Source of the DNA: Pseudomonadota bacterium
Lineage (GTDB): Bacteria > Pseudomonadota > Gammaproteobacteria > Burkholderiales > Burkholderiaceae_C
Direction of reading: 5' to 3'
DNA length: 6,825 bases
Assembly (NCBI GenBank): GCA_030918015.1
Contig: JAUPTP010000122.1
Coordinates: 1-6,825, forward strand
Below, piece after piece: positions 1 through 6,825 of this stretch; positions within the stretch are counted from its first letter, which is position 1, and the number at the start of each line of letters is the position of its first letter. The notes beneath the pieces were generated by a model. That model was not told where the DNA came from and made no database searches. It saw only the letters and a program-made list of their open reading frames with translations. Made by a program: the position numbers and the translations under genes.

Positions 1-2
1 AA

Positions 3-1304
3 CCGGCACGCGCGCCCACCCCTGCCGCCCCAGCGAGCGGCCGTGCCGAAGACCGCCGCAGCGGCGCGCGCGACCGTCGCAGCGGCGGCGAGGAGGCCCG
101 CTTCATCCGCGTGCGCGCCGACAAGCTCGACCGGCTGATCGACCTGATCGGCGAGCTGGTCATCGCCAGCTCCGGCGCGCAGGTCGCCGCGCAGCAGGAG
201 CGCTCGCCGCGCTTCGGCGAGGCCGCGCAGCGCATCCATGACCTGGTGCAGGAAGCCCGCGACGGCGCCCTGGGCCTGCGCATGGTGCCGATCGGCGAGA
301 CCTTCAGCCGCTTCCAGCGCGTGGTGCGCGACGTCAGCAAGGAGCTGGGCAAGGACGTCGCGCTGCAGATCACCGGCGGCGACACCGAGCTGGACAAGTC
401 GATGGTCGAGACCATCGCCGACCCGCTGATGCACCTGGTGCGCAACAGCCTCGACCACGGCCTGGAGACGGCCGAGGACCGCGAGGCCGCCGGCAAGCCC
501 GGCCAGGGCACGCTGGCGCTGCATGCCTATCACGAGTCCGGCAACGTGGTCATCGAGGTCAGCGACGACGGCCGCGGCCTGAACCGCGACCGCATCCTGG
601 CCAAGGCCCTGGAGCGCGAGCTGGTCTCGCCCGACAGCGTGCTCGACGACGAGCAGGTCTACCGGCTGATCTTCGAGCCGGGGTTCTCGACCGCGGCGCA
701 GGTGACCAACCTGTCGGGCCGCGGCGTCGGGATGGACGTGGTCAAGCGCAACGTCGAGTCGCTGCGCGGGCAGATCAAGGTCGCCAGCACGCCCGGGCGC
801 GGCGCGACGATGCAGATCCGCCTGCCCCTGACGCTGGCCATCATCGACGGCTTCCTGACGCAGGTCGCGGGCGTGAGCTACGTGCTGCCGCTGGAGATCG
901 TCGCCGAGTGCATCGAGACGCCAGCCGATTTCACGCTGGGCGAGCAAGGGGCATGCGGCTGCTTCGACCTGCGCGGCGAGGTGGTGCCCTACATCGACAT
1001 GCGGCGCTGCTTCGGCCATGACGGCCCCCGTCCGACGCGCCAGAGCCTGATCGTGGTGCACAGCACCGACAGCCGCATCGGCCTGCTGGTCGACCGGCTG
1101 CTGGGCGAGTACCAGACCGTGATCAAGCCGCTGGGCGTGATCTTCCAGCATCTGGAAGGCATCGCCGGCTCCACCATCCTGGGCAGCGGCGAGGTGGCCC
1201 TGATCCTGGATGTGGCCTCCCTGGAGCGACTGCAGATCCGCCAGTCGCGCTCTCTGTCGAACGCGTCGGCCGTTGCCGTGCGCCCTGTCCATCCTGCCGC
1301 ATGA
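3..1304 (+). CDS. cheA: Chemotaxis histidine kinase CheA, C-terminal part (5' end outside window)
   Basis: This is the core of the cytoplasmic kinase that autophosphorylates under receptor control and passes phosphate to CheY and CheB. The frame is open to the left edge, so 433 residues are visible and the HPt (P1) and CheY/CheB-binding (P2) domains are missing. Numbering from the first full codon at position 3, residues 1-33 are a Pro/Ala/Arg-rich linker and the dimerisation domain P3 starts near 34 ([16 protein letters not shown]). The GHKL ATPase follows, with N box [10 protein letters not shown] at 144-153 (Asn148), G1 box DDGRG at 188-192, F box near Phe224 and G2 box GRGVGMD at 239-245. 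A CheW-like P5 domain runs from about 281 to 415. A GTG at 111 lies inside P3 and is not a plausible start. The stop overlaps the MCP start (ATGA), indicating one operon with translational coupling. All ATP-binding boxes look intact. Function follows from the family; the phosphorylated His cannot be checked here. Confidence 0.97.
   Translation, partial: PARAPTPAAPASGRAEDRRSGARDRRSGGEEARFIRVRADKLDRLIDLIGELVIASSGAQVAAQQERSPRFGEAAQRIHDLVQEARDGALGLRMVPIGETFSRFQRVVRDVSKELGKDVALQITGGDTELDKSMVETIADPLMHLVRNSLDHGLETAEDREAAGKPGQGTLALHAYHESGNVVIEVSDDGRGLNRDRILAKALERELVSPDSVLDDEQVYRLIFEPGFSTAAQVTNLSGRGVGMDVVKRNVESLRGQIKVASTPGRGATMQIRLPLTLAIIDGFLTQVAGVSYVLPLEIVAECIETPADFTLGEQGACGCFDLRGEVVPYIDMRRCFGHDGPRPTRQSLIVVHSTDSRIGLLVDRLLGEYQTVIKPLGVIFQHLEGIAGSTILGSGEVALILDVASLERLQIRQSRSLSNASAVAVRPVHPAA
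51..86 (+). repeat. Imperfect tandem repeat in the CheA linker (21-bp period)
   Basis: The 15-mer GACCGCCGCAGCGGC at 51-65 recurs at 72-86 with one mismatch (T for C), a period of 21 bp or seven codons. It encodes DRRSG twice within the arginine/glycine-rich linker that precedes the dimerisation domain of CheA. It keeps the reading frame and is probably slippage-derived length variation in a flexible linker rather than a mobile or regulatory repeat. Confidence 0.6.
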
Positions 1305-3580
1305 CCGACCATCCCACACCCCCGTCGCCCGCACCTCGCGGCACCTCCCCGTCGCTGGCCGCGCTGCTGCTGCAGCCCACCGAGCGGCTGTTCGGCCGCT
1401 TTGGCCTGTCCACGCGCATCGGCATCATCGCGATGATGCTGCTGATTCCCTTGGCGGCGCTGCTGGTCCACATCTCGCTGCGGCTGACCCAGCAACGTGA
1501 CAGCACGGCGGCCGAGCGCAGCGGTGTCCCGGTGGCCCATGAGCTGGCCGATCTGGCGGGACTGCTCCAGCTGCAGCGCATCCAGGCCCTGGCCGGTCGG
1601 AGCGACAGCACGGCCGGCAGCGCCCTGCGCCGAGAGGTCGAGCAGATCGACACCACCATCCGCGCCTCCGGTCTGGACATCACCGCCGCCTGGAATGATC
1701 TGCGGGACAACATGCTGCAGCAGCACGGCACGCCCGATGAAACGGCCGCAAGCATCTGGCAGAGATCGGACCAGCAGATCCGCGGCATCCACCGGCTCAT
1801 CGGGCTGGCGGCCGAGAAAAGCGGCCTGCTGCTCGATCCGGAGGGCGCCAGCTTCATGCTGATGGACCTGGGCTTCTCCGACATTCCCGCCTATTGCGAG
1901 GCGGTCGCTCAGATGGTGGCGCTGGAGACCCCTGCCGCCACGGCGGTGCTTGCGGATCGCCCCCTGCATCGGGCGGTGGCGCTGCAGCGCATCGAGGACA
2001 CGCGCGCCCAGATCGACCAGCGCATCGATGCCCTCAAGCGCACGGGCGAGCGCGAGCCCGAGGGCTGGCGGGAAGCGGATGCGATGACCCGGCGCCTGGT
2101 CGCCCGCGCGCTCGAGGCCAAAGCCGATCAGGGCGCCGGTCTCGCCGAGACCCTGCAGACGATCGACACCTTCCACAACCATGCCATCCACCGGCTCGAC
2201 GAACTGCTCGCGCAGCGCATCCAGCAGATCCAGCAGGATCGCCTGATGCTGGGCGTGCTCAGCCTGGCGGGCATCGTGCTGGCCGCCTGGCTGTCGCTCG
2301 GACTGGCCCGGTCGGTGCGCGTGCGCTCCGCCCGACTGATCCTCCAGGCCGAGGCCGCGGCGCGAGGCAAGCTCGATGACGAGATCGACCTGGAGGGACA
2401 GGACGAACTGGCGCGCATCGGCCGGGCCTTCGCCGCGGTCCAGGGCAACCTGCGGGCCCTGATCGGCGACGTGGGACTGCTGCTCGAGGCCGCCCGCAAA
2501 GGCCGGCTGGACACCCGCGCGGACAGCGCACGCCACAGCGGCGACTACCGGCTGATCGTCGAGGGCATCAACGGCTCCTTCGATGCCATGGCGCGGCCGA
2601 TCCTGGAGGTGCGCGACGTGCTCGACCAGATGAGCAAGGGGAGCCTCGACCGGCATGTCGAAGATCACTGCGAAGGCGTGTTCGACGAGCTGCGACGCAC
2701 CCTCAACGCCACGGTCGACAAGATGTCGACCACGCTGGCCGAGGTCAATTCGGCCTCCCAGGCCGTGTCCAGCGCCGCGCACCAGATGGCCGCCACCTCG
2801 CAGGTGCTGTCGCATGCCGCCTCGGGCCAGGCGGCCAGCGTCGAGGAGACCACCGCCTCGCTGCAGGAGATGTCCGGATCGATCAAGGACAACTCCGAGC
2901 ATGCCGCGATGACCGACACGCTGGCCACCCGCGCCGCCGGCGAAGCCATGGCCGGCAACGAGGCGGTGGCCCGCACCGTCGAGGCGATGCAGTCGATCGC
3001 CACCCGCGTGTCGATCATCGACGACATCGCCTACCAGACCAACCTGCTGGCGCTCAATGCCGCGATCGAGGCCGCTCGCGCCGGCGAGCATGGCAAGGGC
3101 TTCGCCGTGGTGGCGGCAGAAGTGCGCAAGCTGGCCGAGCGCAGCCAGATCGCCGCACAGGAGATCGGGCAGCTCGCCGGCTCGAGCGTGAGCCTGGCCG
3201 AGAAGGCCGGCAGCGTGCTGCAGCTCATGGTGCCGACCATCTCGCAGACCAGCGAGCTGGTGCAGCGCATCGCCGCCGCCTCCAACGAGCAGTCGCACGG
3301 GGTGCGGCAGATCTCGATCGCCATGAACCAGCTCAACAACTCGACGCAGCAGAGCGCGACCGCCGCGGAGCAGCTCTCGGCCACCGCGGAAGAGCTCTCC
3401 GATCAGGCCAGGTCCCTGGAGAGCCGGCTGTCGTTCTTCCACCTGGACACGACCCGGCCTGCAGTGCCTCCCGTGCCCGCAGGTCGACGCGCGAACGCAC
3501 CGGCCACGCCGATCGTCGAGATCCGTCCGATCTCGACGTCGCGCCATCGCGTCGAAGAGTCGGGCTTCAGTGCCTTTTGA
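1301..3580 (+). CDS. Methyl-accepting chemotaxis protein (transmembrane chemoreceptor, three HAMP units)
   Basis: This 759-residue receptor senses a signal outside the inner membrane and controls CheA. A cytoplasmic N-tail (1-39) precedes TM1 (about 40-60). A mostly helical periplasmic region of about 250 residues (61-313) contains SGLLLDP at 174-180, and TM2 is at about 315-335. Next come a HAMP-like unit (336-386) lacking the usual proline, a second (about 387-431) and a third (about 433-485, starting RPILEV). The coiled-coil signalling domain has the hairpin tip at 572-615 ([16 protein letters not shown]). Methylation-type motifs are at 513-516 (SVEE) and 694-700 (ATAEELS). After the terminal SFF (711-713) a 46-residue flexible tail ends in GFSAF, which fits the x-aromatic-x-x-aromatic CheR/CheB tether. 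The ATG shares ATGA with the cheA stop and has no clear Shine-Dalgarno, so translation is probably coupled. The family call is secure; the ligand is unknown. It is longer than the roughly 550 residues of Tar/Tsr-type receptors because of the periplasmic domain and the extra HAMP units. Confidence 0.96.
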   Translation: MTDHPTPPSPAPRGTSPSLAALLLQPTERLFGRFGLSTRIGIIAMMLLIPLAALLVHISLRLTQQRDSTAAERSGVPVAHELADLAGLLQLQRIQALAGRSDSTAGSALRREVEQIDTTIRASGLDITAAWNDLRDNMLQQHGTPDETAASIWQRSDQQIRGIHRLIGLAAEKSGLLLDPEGASFMLMDLGFSDIPAYCEAVAQMVALETPAATAVLADRPLHRAVALQRIEDTRAQIDQRIDALKRTGEREPEGWREADAMTRRLVARALEAKADQGAGLAETLQTIDTFHNHAIHRLDELLAQRIQQIQQDRLMLGVLSLAGIVLAAWLSLGLARSVRVRSARLILQAEAAARGKLDDEIDLEGQDELARIGRAFAAVQGNLRALIGDVGLLLEAARKGRLDTRADSARHSGDYRLIVEGINGSFDAMARPILEVRDVLDQMSKGSLDRHVEDHCEGVFDELRRTLNATVDKMSTTLAEVNSASQAVSSAAHQMAATSQVLSHAASGQAASVEETTASLQEMSGSIKDNSEHAAMTDTLATRAAGEAMAGNEAVARTVEAMQSIATRVSIIDDIAYQTNLLALNAAIEAARAGEHGKGFAVVAAEVRKLAERSQIAAQEIGQLAGSSVSLAEKAGSVLQLMVPTISQTSELVQRIAAASNEQSHGVRQISIAMNQLNNSTQQSATAAEQLSATAEELSDQARSLESRLSFFHLDTTRPAVPPVPAGRRANAPATPIVEIRPISTSRHRVEESGFSAF

Positions 3581-3590
3581 TCCCTCCCAC

Positions 3591-3594
3591 GGAG
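3591..3594 (+). promoter_or_regulatory. Ribosome binding site of cheR
   Basis: GGAG lies 7 bases before the ATG at 3602, in the 21-bp gap after the MCP stop. It supports the chosen start and shows that cheR, unlike the MCP gene, has its own initiation signal. Confidence 0.7.
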
Positions 3595-3601
3595 CCCTGC
3601 C

Positions 3602-4396
3602 ATGCTGTCGCAGAAATCCTTCGAGGCCGTGACCTCGATGTTCCACAAGGTCTCGGGCATCCAGCTGACCGACGCCAAGCGCGCGCTGGTGGCCGGCCGG
3701 CTGCAGAAACTGGCCCAGGCCCGCGGCCTGAGCTCGGTCGACCAGTATGTCGAGCAGCTCATGCGCGACAACGACACCGAGGAGATGGTCCGTCTGGTCG
3801 ACAAGCTGACCACCAACGAGACCTACTTCTTCCGCGAGCCGCAGCATTTCGAGCGCATGAAGAGCGTCATCGAGAAGCGCTCGACCTCGGCGGGCGAGTT
3901 CCGCGTCTGGAGCGCGGCGAGCTCCTCGGGCGAGGAGGCCTACAGCATCGCGATGGTGCTGGGCAACCACTACGGCACCCGCGGCTGGAAGATCGTCGGC
4001 ACCGACCTGTCGACCGCGATGGTCGACACCGCCCGGCGCGCGGTCTACCCGCTGGAGCGTGCCCGCCAGACCGCGCAGGCCGACCTGAAGCGCTGGTGCC
4101 TGAAAGGCCAGGGCGACAACGCCGGCAAGCTGATGATCTCGCCGGAGCTGCGCCAGAACGTCACCTTCGAGAACGCCAACCTGATGCGCCAGCTGCCGGA
4201 GATCGGCATGTTCGACATCATCTTCCTGCGCAACGTGCTGATCTACTTCGAGCCGCCGGCCAAGGCCGAGATCGTGCGCCGGGTGCTGCCCAAGCTCAAG
4301 CCGGGCGGCCTGCTGTTCACCGGCCACGCGGAGTCGATCGCCAACCTCGGCCTGCCTGTCACCAGCCTGGCCCCGGCGGTCTATACCCATGCCTGA
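3602..4396 (+). CDS. cheR: Chemotaxis protein methyltransferase CheR
   Basis: This SAM-dependent enzyme methylates glutamates on the cytoplasmic helices of chemoreceptors, driving adaptation against CheB. It has 264 residues, close to the usual 270-290. An N-terminal helical domain (1-70) is followed by [10 protein letters not shown] at 70-79, a hallmark of CheR. The Rossmann-fold catalytic domain has SAM-site elements [14 protein letters not shown] at 102-115 and GTDLS at 133-137, and [13 protein letters not shown] at 204-216. The beta-subdomain carries KGQGDNAG at 168-175. It appears to align without gaps to the glycine loop with which E. coli CheR (as I recall it) binds the receptor pentapeptide, which suits the GFSAF end of the preceding MCP. 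The start is fixed by GGAG seven bases upstream. The last codons overlap the cheB start by 8 bp. No key residue appears to be missing. Confidence 0.96.
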   Translation: MLSQKSFEAVTSMFHKVSGIQLTDAKRALVAGRLQKLAQARGLSSVDQYVEQLMRDNDTEEMVRLVDKLTTNETYFFREPQHFERMKSVIEKRSTSAGEFRVWSAASSSGEEAYSIAMVLGNHYGTRGWKIVGTDLSTAMVDTARRAVYPLERARQTAQADLKRWCLKGQGDNAGKLMISPELRQNVTFENANLMRQLPEIGMFDIIFLRNVLIYFEPPAKAEIVRRVLPKLKPGGLLFTGHAESIANLGLPVTSLAPAVYTHA

Positions 4397-5513
4397 GCTG
4401 CCGCGCCGCCCTGCCCCGCCGATGGGTGCCCGGCCGGTCCGGGCCTTCCTGATCGACGACTCGGCCGTCGTGCGCCGCTTCATGGCCGAGACGCTGACGG
4501 CCGGCGGCATCGAGGTCATCGGCTCGGCCGGTGACCCGCTGTTCGCGATGCCCAAGATGACGGCCAACTGGCCCGACGTCATCGTGCTTGACGTCGAGAT
4601 GCCGCGCATGGACGGCCTCACCTTCCTGCGCCAGCTCATGAACGAGCGCCCCACGCCGGTGGTGATGTGCTCGACGCTGACCGAGAAGGGCTGCGAGACC
4701 ACGATGGCGGCGCTGGACGCCGGCGCGGTCGGCTTCGTCACCAAGCCCAAGGAGGGCCTGCGCGAGTTCCTGACCGACGACGGCAACGGTCTGGTCGCGG
4801 CGGTCAAGGCGGCTGCGCGCGCCAACGTCGCCGCCGCGGCCAGCCTGCGCAGCCAGCGCGCCACGCCAGGCATCGCCCCGGTGATCCAGGCCCCGATCCA
4901 GCAGCAGGCCATGAGCCGCACCACCGACCGGGTGGTGGCGATCGGCCTGTCCACCGGCGGCGTGCAGTCGATCGAGGTGGTGCTGCGCAGCCTGGGCCGC
5001 ACCACCACGCCCGGCATCGTCATGGTCCAGCACATGCCCGAGAAGTTCACCGCCTCGCTGGCGACACGGCTCAACAGCCAGTATGACCTCGAGGTGATGG
5101 AGGCCAAGGACGGCGACCGCGTCATCAGCGGCCGGCTGCTGATCGCGCCGGGCGGGCGCCACATGCGCCTGATGCGCAGCGGCGCCCAGTATGTCGTCGA
5201 GGTCAAGGACGGGCCGCTGATCAACCATCACCGGCCTTCGGTGGACATTCTGTTCAAGTCGGTGGCGCAGAACGCCGGGCGCAACGCGCTGGGCATCATC
5301 CTGACCGGCATGGGCAACGACGGCGCACGAGGGCTGCTGGAAATGCACCGCGCCGGCGCCTGGACGGCTGCGCAGGACGAGGCCACCAGCATCGTCTACG
5401 GCATGCCCGCCGAGGCGCTGAAGCTCGGTGGCGTCGACGATGTACTGCCGCTGGGTCGGGTCGCCGAGTGGATCCACAGCGCCAGTCATCGACCGCTGCG
5501 CACGCCGGGCTGA
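4389..5513 (+). CDS. cheB: Chemotaxis response regulator protein-glutamate methylesterase/deamidase CheB
   Basis: CheB removes methyl groups from, and deamidates, chemoreceptor glutamates/glutamines; it is activated when CheA phosphorylates its receiver. Of 374 residues, the N-terminal receiver (about 17-140) has acidic residues Asp23-Asp24, phospho-acceptor Asp68 in [11 protein letters not shown], Ser95-Thr96 and Lys119 in TKP. An Ala/Gln-rich linker (about 140-178) joins the methylesterase domain (about 180-365). There the catalytic triad is visible as Ser188 (GLSTGG), His215 (VQHMP) and Asp311 (TGMGNDG). The ATG overlaps the end of cheR by 8 bp with only a weak upstream GGCGG, so translation is likely coupled. 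Met12 (4422) is an alternative start that would remove only a proline-rich leader. No cheD lies beside it. Receiver and esterase both look functional. Confidence 0.97.
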   Translation: MPELPRRPAPPMGARPVRAFLIDDSAVVRRFMAETLTAGGIEVIGSAGDPLFAMPKMTANWPDVIVLDVEMPRMDGLTFLRQLMNERPTPVVMCSTLTEKGCETTMAALDAGAVGFVTKPKEGLREFLTDDGNGLVAAVKAAARANVAAAASLRSQRATPGIAPVIQAPIQQQAMSRTTDRVVAIGLSTGGVQSIEVVLRSLGRTTTPGIVMVQHMPEKFTASLATRLNSQYDLEVMEAKDGDRVISGRLLIAPGGRHMRLMRSGAQYVVEVKDGPLINHHRPSVDILFKSVAQNAGRNALGIILTGMGNDGARGLLEMHRAGAWTAAQDEATSIVYGMPAEALKLGGVDDVLPLGRVAEWIHSASHRPLRTPG

Positions 5514-5539
5514 TTCGCCGGGCCGCACAGGACGGACTA
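5514..5539. other. Short gap between convergent cheB and cyclase genes
   Basis: Only 26 bp separate the two stop codons. I see no inverted repeat followed by a T-run on either strand. The only repetition is CGCCGGGC at 5503-5510 and again at 5516-5523, a direct repeat that cannot form a hairpin. The two transcripts therefore probably run into each other's 3' ends. Confidence 0.6.
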
Positions 5540-6742
5540 TCAGGCGGTGATACCTCCAGACGGCACCAACGCTCCATCCGGGCTGTCGTCATGGGTGACC
5601 ACGCAGTTGCGCTGACGCTTTGCCATGTACAGACGCCGATCGGCCTCGGCGATGAGACTGGGGAGCTGATCAATGGCCAGCAGCTCATCCAGGGCGGCCA
5701 CGCCGATGCTGACGGTCACGACCGGCGCCTTGTCGGCCAGGGGGGCTCGGGCAATCTCCAGGCGGATGCGCTCAGCCGTCTCTCGTGCCTGGGACAGATG
5801 AGCCCCCGGCAGCAGCACCACGAACTCTTCACCACCCCACCGAGCGATCACGTCCGTCTGACCAACCGCCGTGGCAGCGCATCGGGCAGCCCCCTGAAGC
5901 ACGGCATCCCCCGTTGCATGGCCGAAATCGTCGTTGACCCGCTTGAAGTGATCCAGATCGAGCAGCAGCACGGAGGCCGGACATCGCATCCGGCCCAGAT
6001 GCCCGGCATGCAGCAGCTGCAGGTTGGCCGCCTGGAGAAAACCGCGGCGATTGAGCACACCTGTCAGGGCATCCGTCACGCTCAATCTTTCAACGCGCTG
6101 GTACAGAAGCTCGATCAGGATCATCAGGAATGCGAGATTGACGACCACAGACAGCACCAGATCAAGCGCCAGGACCGTCACAGGCATGGAAGACACGTCG
6201 TTTCCATGCCCGAACAGCACGAGGGGCAGCTGTACCCACAGGCCGCAAGCATTCATCGCCAGAAAGAACAGCATCGCAGCGCTCATGGCCAAGGCGCCGC
6301 GCAAGTCACGCCGCCTGGGCCAGCAGATCACCAGCATTCGAGCGATGCACAGGCTGGTTCCGATCGCCACGGCAATGGGCTCCGACCACAGCCAGCCGAT
6401 CACCGCGACCACCAGGGCCATGGCCAGCGGAAATCGATGATCCCGGACGGAAGAATCGTCGCGCAGCAGCAGATGCAGCGCCGTCATGTGCATCGCTGCA
6501 CCCAGCACCACGCAGGCGGTCGCCAGCGAGGCCAGCAGCTCCGACTGAGCACCGGCCTCAAAGGCATGCCTTGTCAGCGTATGCACCCGGTCCAGACTCA
6601 AGGCAAGGTTGCCGATCACCCAGTAGCGCAGTGAGCGGCCATCGCCTTGCCAGGTCGATGGCAGCAGGACAAGCACGCCGGTGGTCAGGAGACCGACCAC
6701 CAGCGTGGTGAACAGGATGGCGGCTTCTGAGAACGTGTTCAC
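5540..6742 (-). CDS. Membrane-anchored GGDEF diguanylate cyclase
   Basis: This predicted cyclase makes the second messenger c-di-GMP from two GTP at the inner membrane. From the GTG at 6742 it is 400 residues. The N-terminal half has about six hydrophobic segments (near 8-27, 70-92, 104-120, 122-141, 150-175, 186-213) and no named sensor domain that I recognise. The GGDEF domain (about 220-385) has DALTGVLNRRGF at 224-235, Mg/GTP-binding DLDHFKRVND at 262-271 and an intact active-site GGEEF at 303-307. The usual inhibitory RxxD site upstream reads GQTD (294-297), so its arginine is missing. The frame is open to the window edge (27 more codons), but I prefer GTG 6742. It overlaps the stop of the upstream frame (GTGA), has AGGAG just before it, and puts TM1 about eight residues in, as is usual for such proteins. 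It converges on cheB with a 26-bp gap. The original start may have been altered by an insertion sequence upstream. Confidence 0.93.
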   Translation of the reverse strand: MNTFSEAAILFTTLVVGLLTTGVLVLLPSTWQGDGRSLRYWVIGNLALSLDRVHTLTRHAFEAGAQSELLASLATACVVLGAAMHMTALHLLLRDDSSVRDHRFPLAMALVVAVIGWLWSEPIAVAIGTSLCIARMLVICWPRRRDLRGALAMSAAMLFFLAMNACGLWVQLPLVLFGHGNDVSSMPVTVLALDLVLSVVVNLAFLMILIELLYQRVERLSVTDALTGVLNRRGFLQAANLQLLHAGHLGRMRCPASVLLLDLDHFKRVNDDFGHATGDAVLQGAARCAATAVGQTDVIARWGGEEFVVLLPGAHLSQARETAERIRLEIARAPLADKAPVVTVSIGVAALDELLAIDQLPSLIAEADRRLYMAKRQRNCVVTHDDSPDGALVPSGGITA

Positions 6743-6825
6743 GATCTCCTGAGAAGCAAGGCCAGAAAGGCGAGATGGACGAACTGCAGGCTGGTGTTGA
6801 GCCAGCGCTCGCAGTTCTTCCACAG
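6739..6825 (-). CDS. C-terminal tail of an upstream gene, possibly an IS5-like transposase (start outside window)
   Basis: A minus-strand frame enters from the right edge, runs 28 codons and stops at TGA 6741-6739. It contains WKNCERWLNTSLQF and ends FLALLLRRS. The basic/aromatic helix followed by a hydrophobic run and a terminal Arg-Arg resembles the C-terminal helix of IS5-like DDE transposases, as I recall them; a search would be needed to confirm. The competing frame over the same bases is the upstream extension of the cyclase frame, which lacks any GGDEF-protein feature there. The stop overlaps the cyclase GTG by GTGA, so the two could be translationally coupled. If it is a transposase, the IS terminal inverted repeat should lie around 6725-6750. 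The identity of the protein is uncertain; that this frame, rather than the cyclase frame, is coding here is moderately supported. Confidence 0.45.
   Translation of the reverse strand: MWKNCERWLNTSLQFVHLAFLALLLRRS
6746..6750 (-). promoter_or_regulatory. Possible ribosome binding site of the diguanylate cyclase
   Basis: On the minus strand AGGAG precedes the proposed GTG start by only three bases (ATC), closer than usual. It still favours initiation at 6742 over the more upstream in-frame GTG at 6823, which has no window sequence in front of it to judge. Confidence 0.35.

Noticed and set aside
3577..4452. A 291-codon plus-strand frame offset from cheR.
   Set aside because: It is an Arg/Pro/Ala-rich shadow of cheR, which has all its family motifs and its own ribosome binding site.
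989..5224. A 1411-codon open frame on the minus strand antisense to cheA, the MCP, cheR and cheB.
   Set aside because: Its protein is low-complexity (Arg, Gly, His, Gln, Ala runs) with no domain, and the plus-strand genes beneath it are unambiguous. Long antisense frames are common in very GC-rich coding DNA, where stop codons are rare opposite G/C-ending codons.
5503..5523. Repeated CGCCGGGC near the end of cheB as a terminator candidate.
   Set aside because: The two copies are in direct, not inverted, orientation and no T-run follows.
5468..6634. A 388-codon plus-strand open frame opposite the cyclase.
   Set aside because: It is rich in Gln and His, has no recognisable motif, overlaps the end of cheB, and lies opposite a clear GGDEF protein.
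6743..6823. Cyclase start at the upstream GTG (6823), giving 427 residues.
   Set aside because: The extra 27 residues are hydrophilic and unlike a GGDEF-protein leader, and the alternative frame there looks more like real coding sequence. It cannot be fully excluded because the frame is open to the edge.
1..6825. CRISPR arrays, tRNA or rRNA genes, riboswitches, origins.
   Set aside because: I saw no spaced repeats, tRNA-like cloverleaf, rRNA sequence or structured leader; the window is almost entirely protein-coding.

Overview
The window is a GC-rich piece of a Gram-negative chromosome. GC-heavy codon choice, a transmembrane chemoreceptor with a periplasmic domain, and close resemblance of the Che proteins to those of beta-proteobacteria suggest a Burkholderiales-type organism (Sphaerotilus/Leptothrix/Comamonadaceae-like). 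That placement is an impression from the protein sequences, not a measured result.

Positions 1-5513 (+ strand) hold the 3' part of a chemosensory operon in the order cheA (5'-truncated by the window edge), a methyl-accepting chemotaxis protein (MCP), cheR, cheB. The genes are packed tightly: cheA and the MCP overlap by 4 bp (ATGA), the MCP and cheR are 21 bp apart with a clear GGAG ribosome binding site, and cheR and cheB overlap by 8 bp. Together they form a receptor-kinase-adaptation module. The MCP senses a signal through a long helical periplasmic domain and passes it through three apparent HAMP units to the CheA kinase. CheR methylates the receptor, and CheB, presumably phosphorylated by CheA, demethylates or deamidates it. 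No cheW, cheY or cheD lies in the visible part, so adaptor and output regulator must be encoded elsewhere, perhaps upstream.

Positions 5540-6742 (- strand) encode a membrane-anchored GGDEF diguanylate cyclase that converges on cheB with only 26 bp between the stop codons and no recognisable terminator. Its likely GTG start overlaps (GTGA) the stop codon of a further minus-strand frame that enters from the right edge (6825-6739). That 28-residue tail looks like the C-terminus of an IS-type transposase, so an insertion sequence may abut, and supply the start region of, the cyclase gene.

Nothing here amounts to a wholly new system. The most interesting points are (i) the MCP ends in a residue pattern matching the CheR/CheB-tethering pentapeptide and is followed directly by a CheR carrying the glycine loop typical of pentapeptide-dependent enzymes, (ii) the three-HAMP receptor layout, (iii) the cyclase has lost the arginine of the RxxD inhibitory site, and (iv) the possible IS/cyclase junction. 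All stretches over 300 bases are covered by genes.
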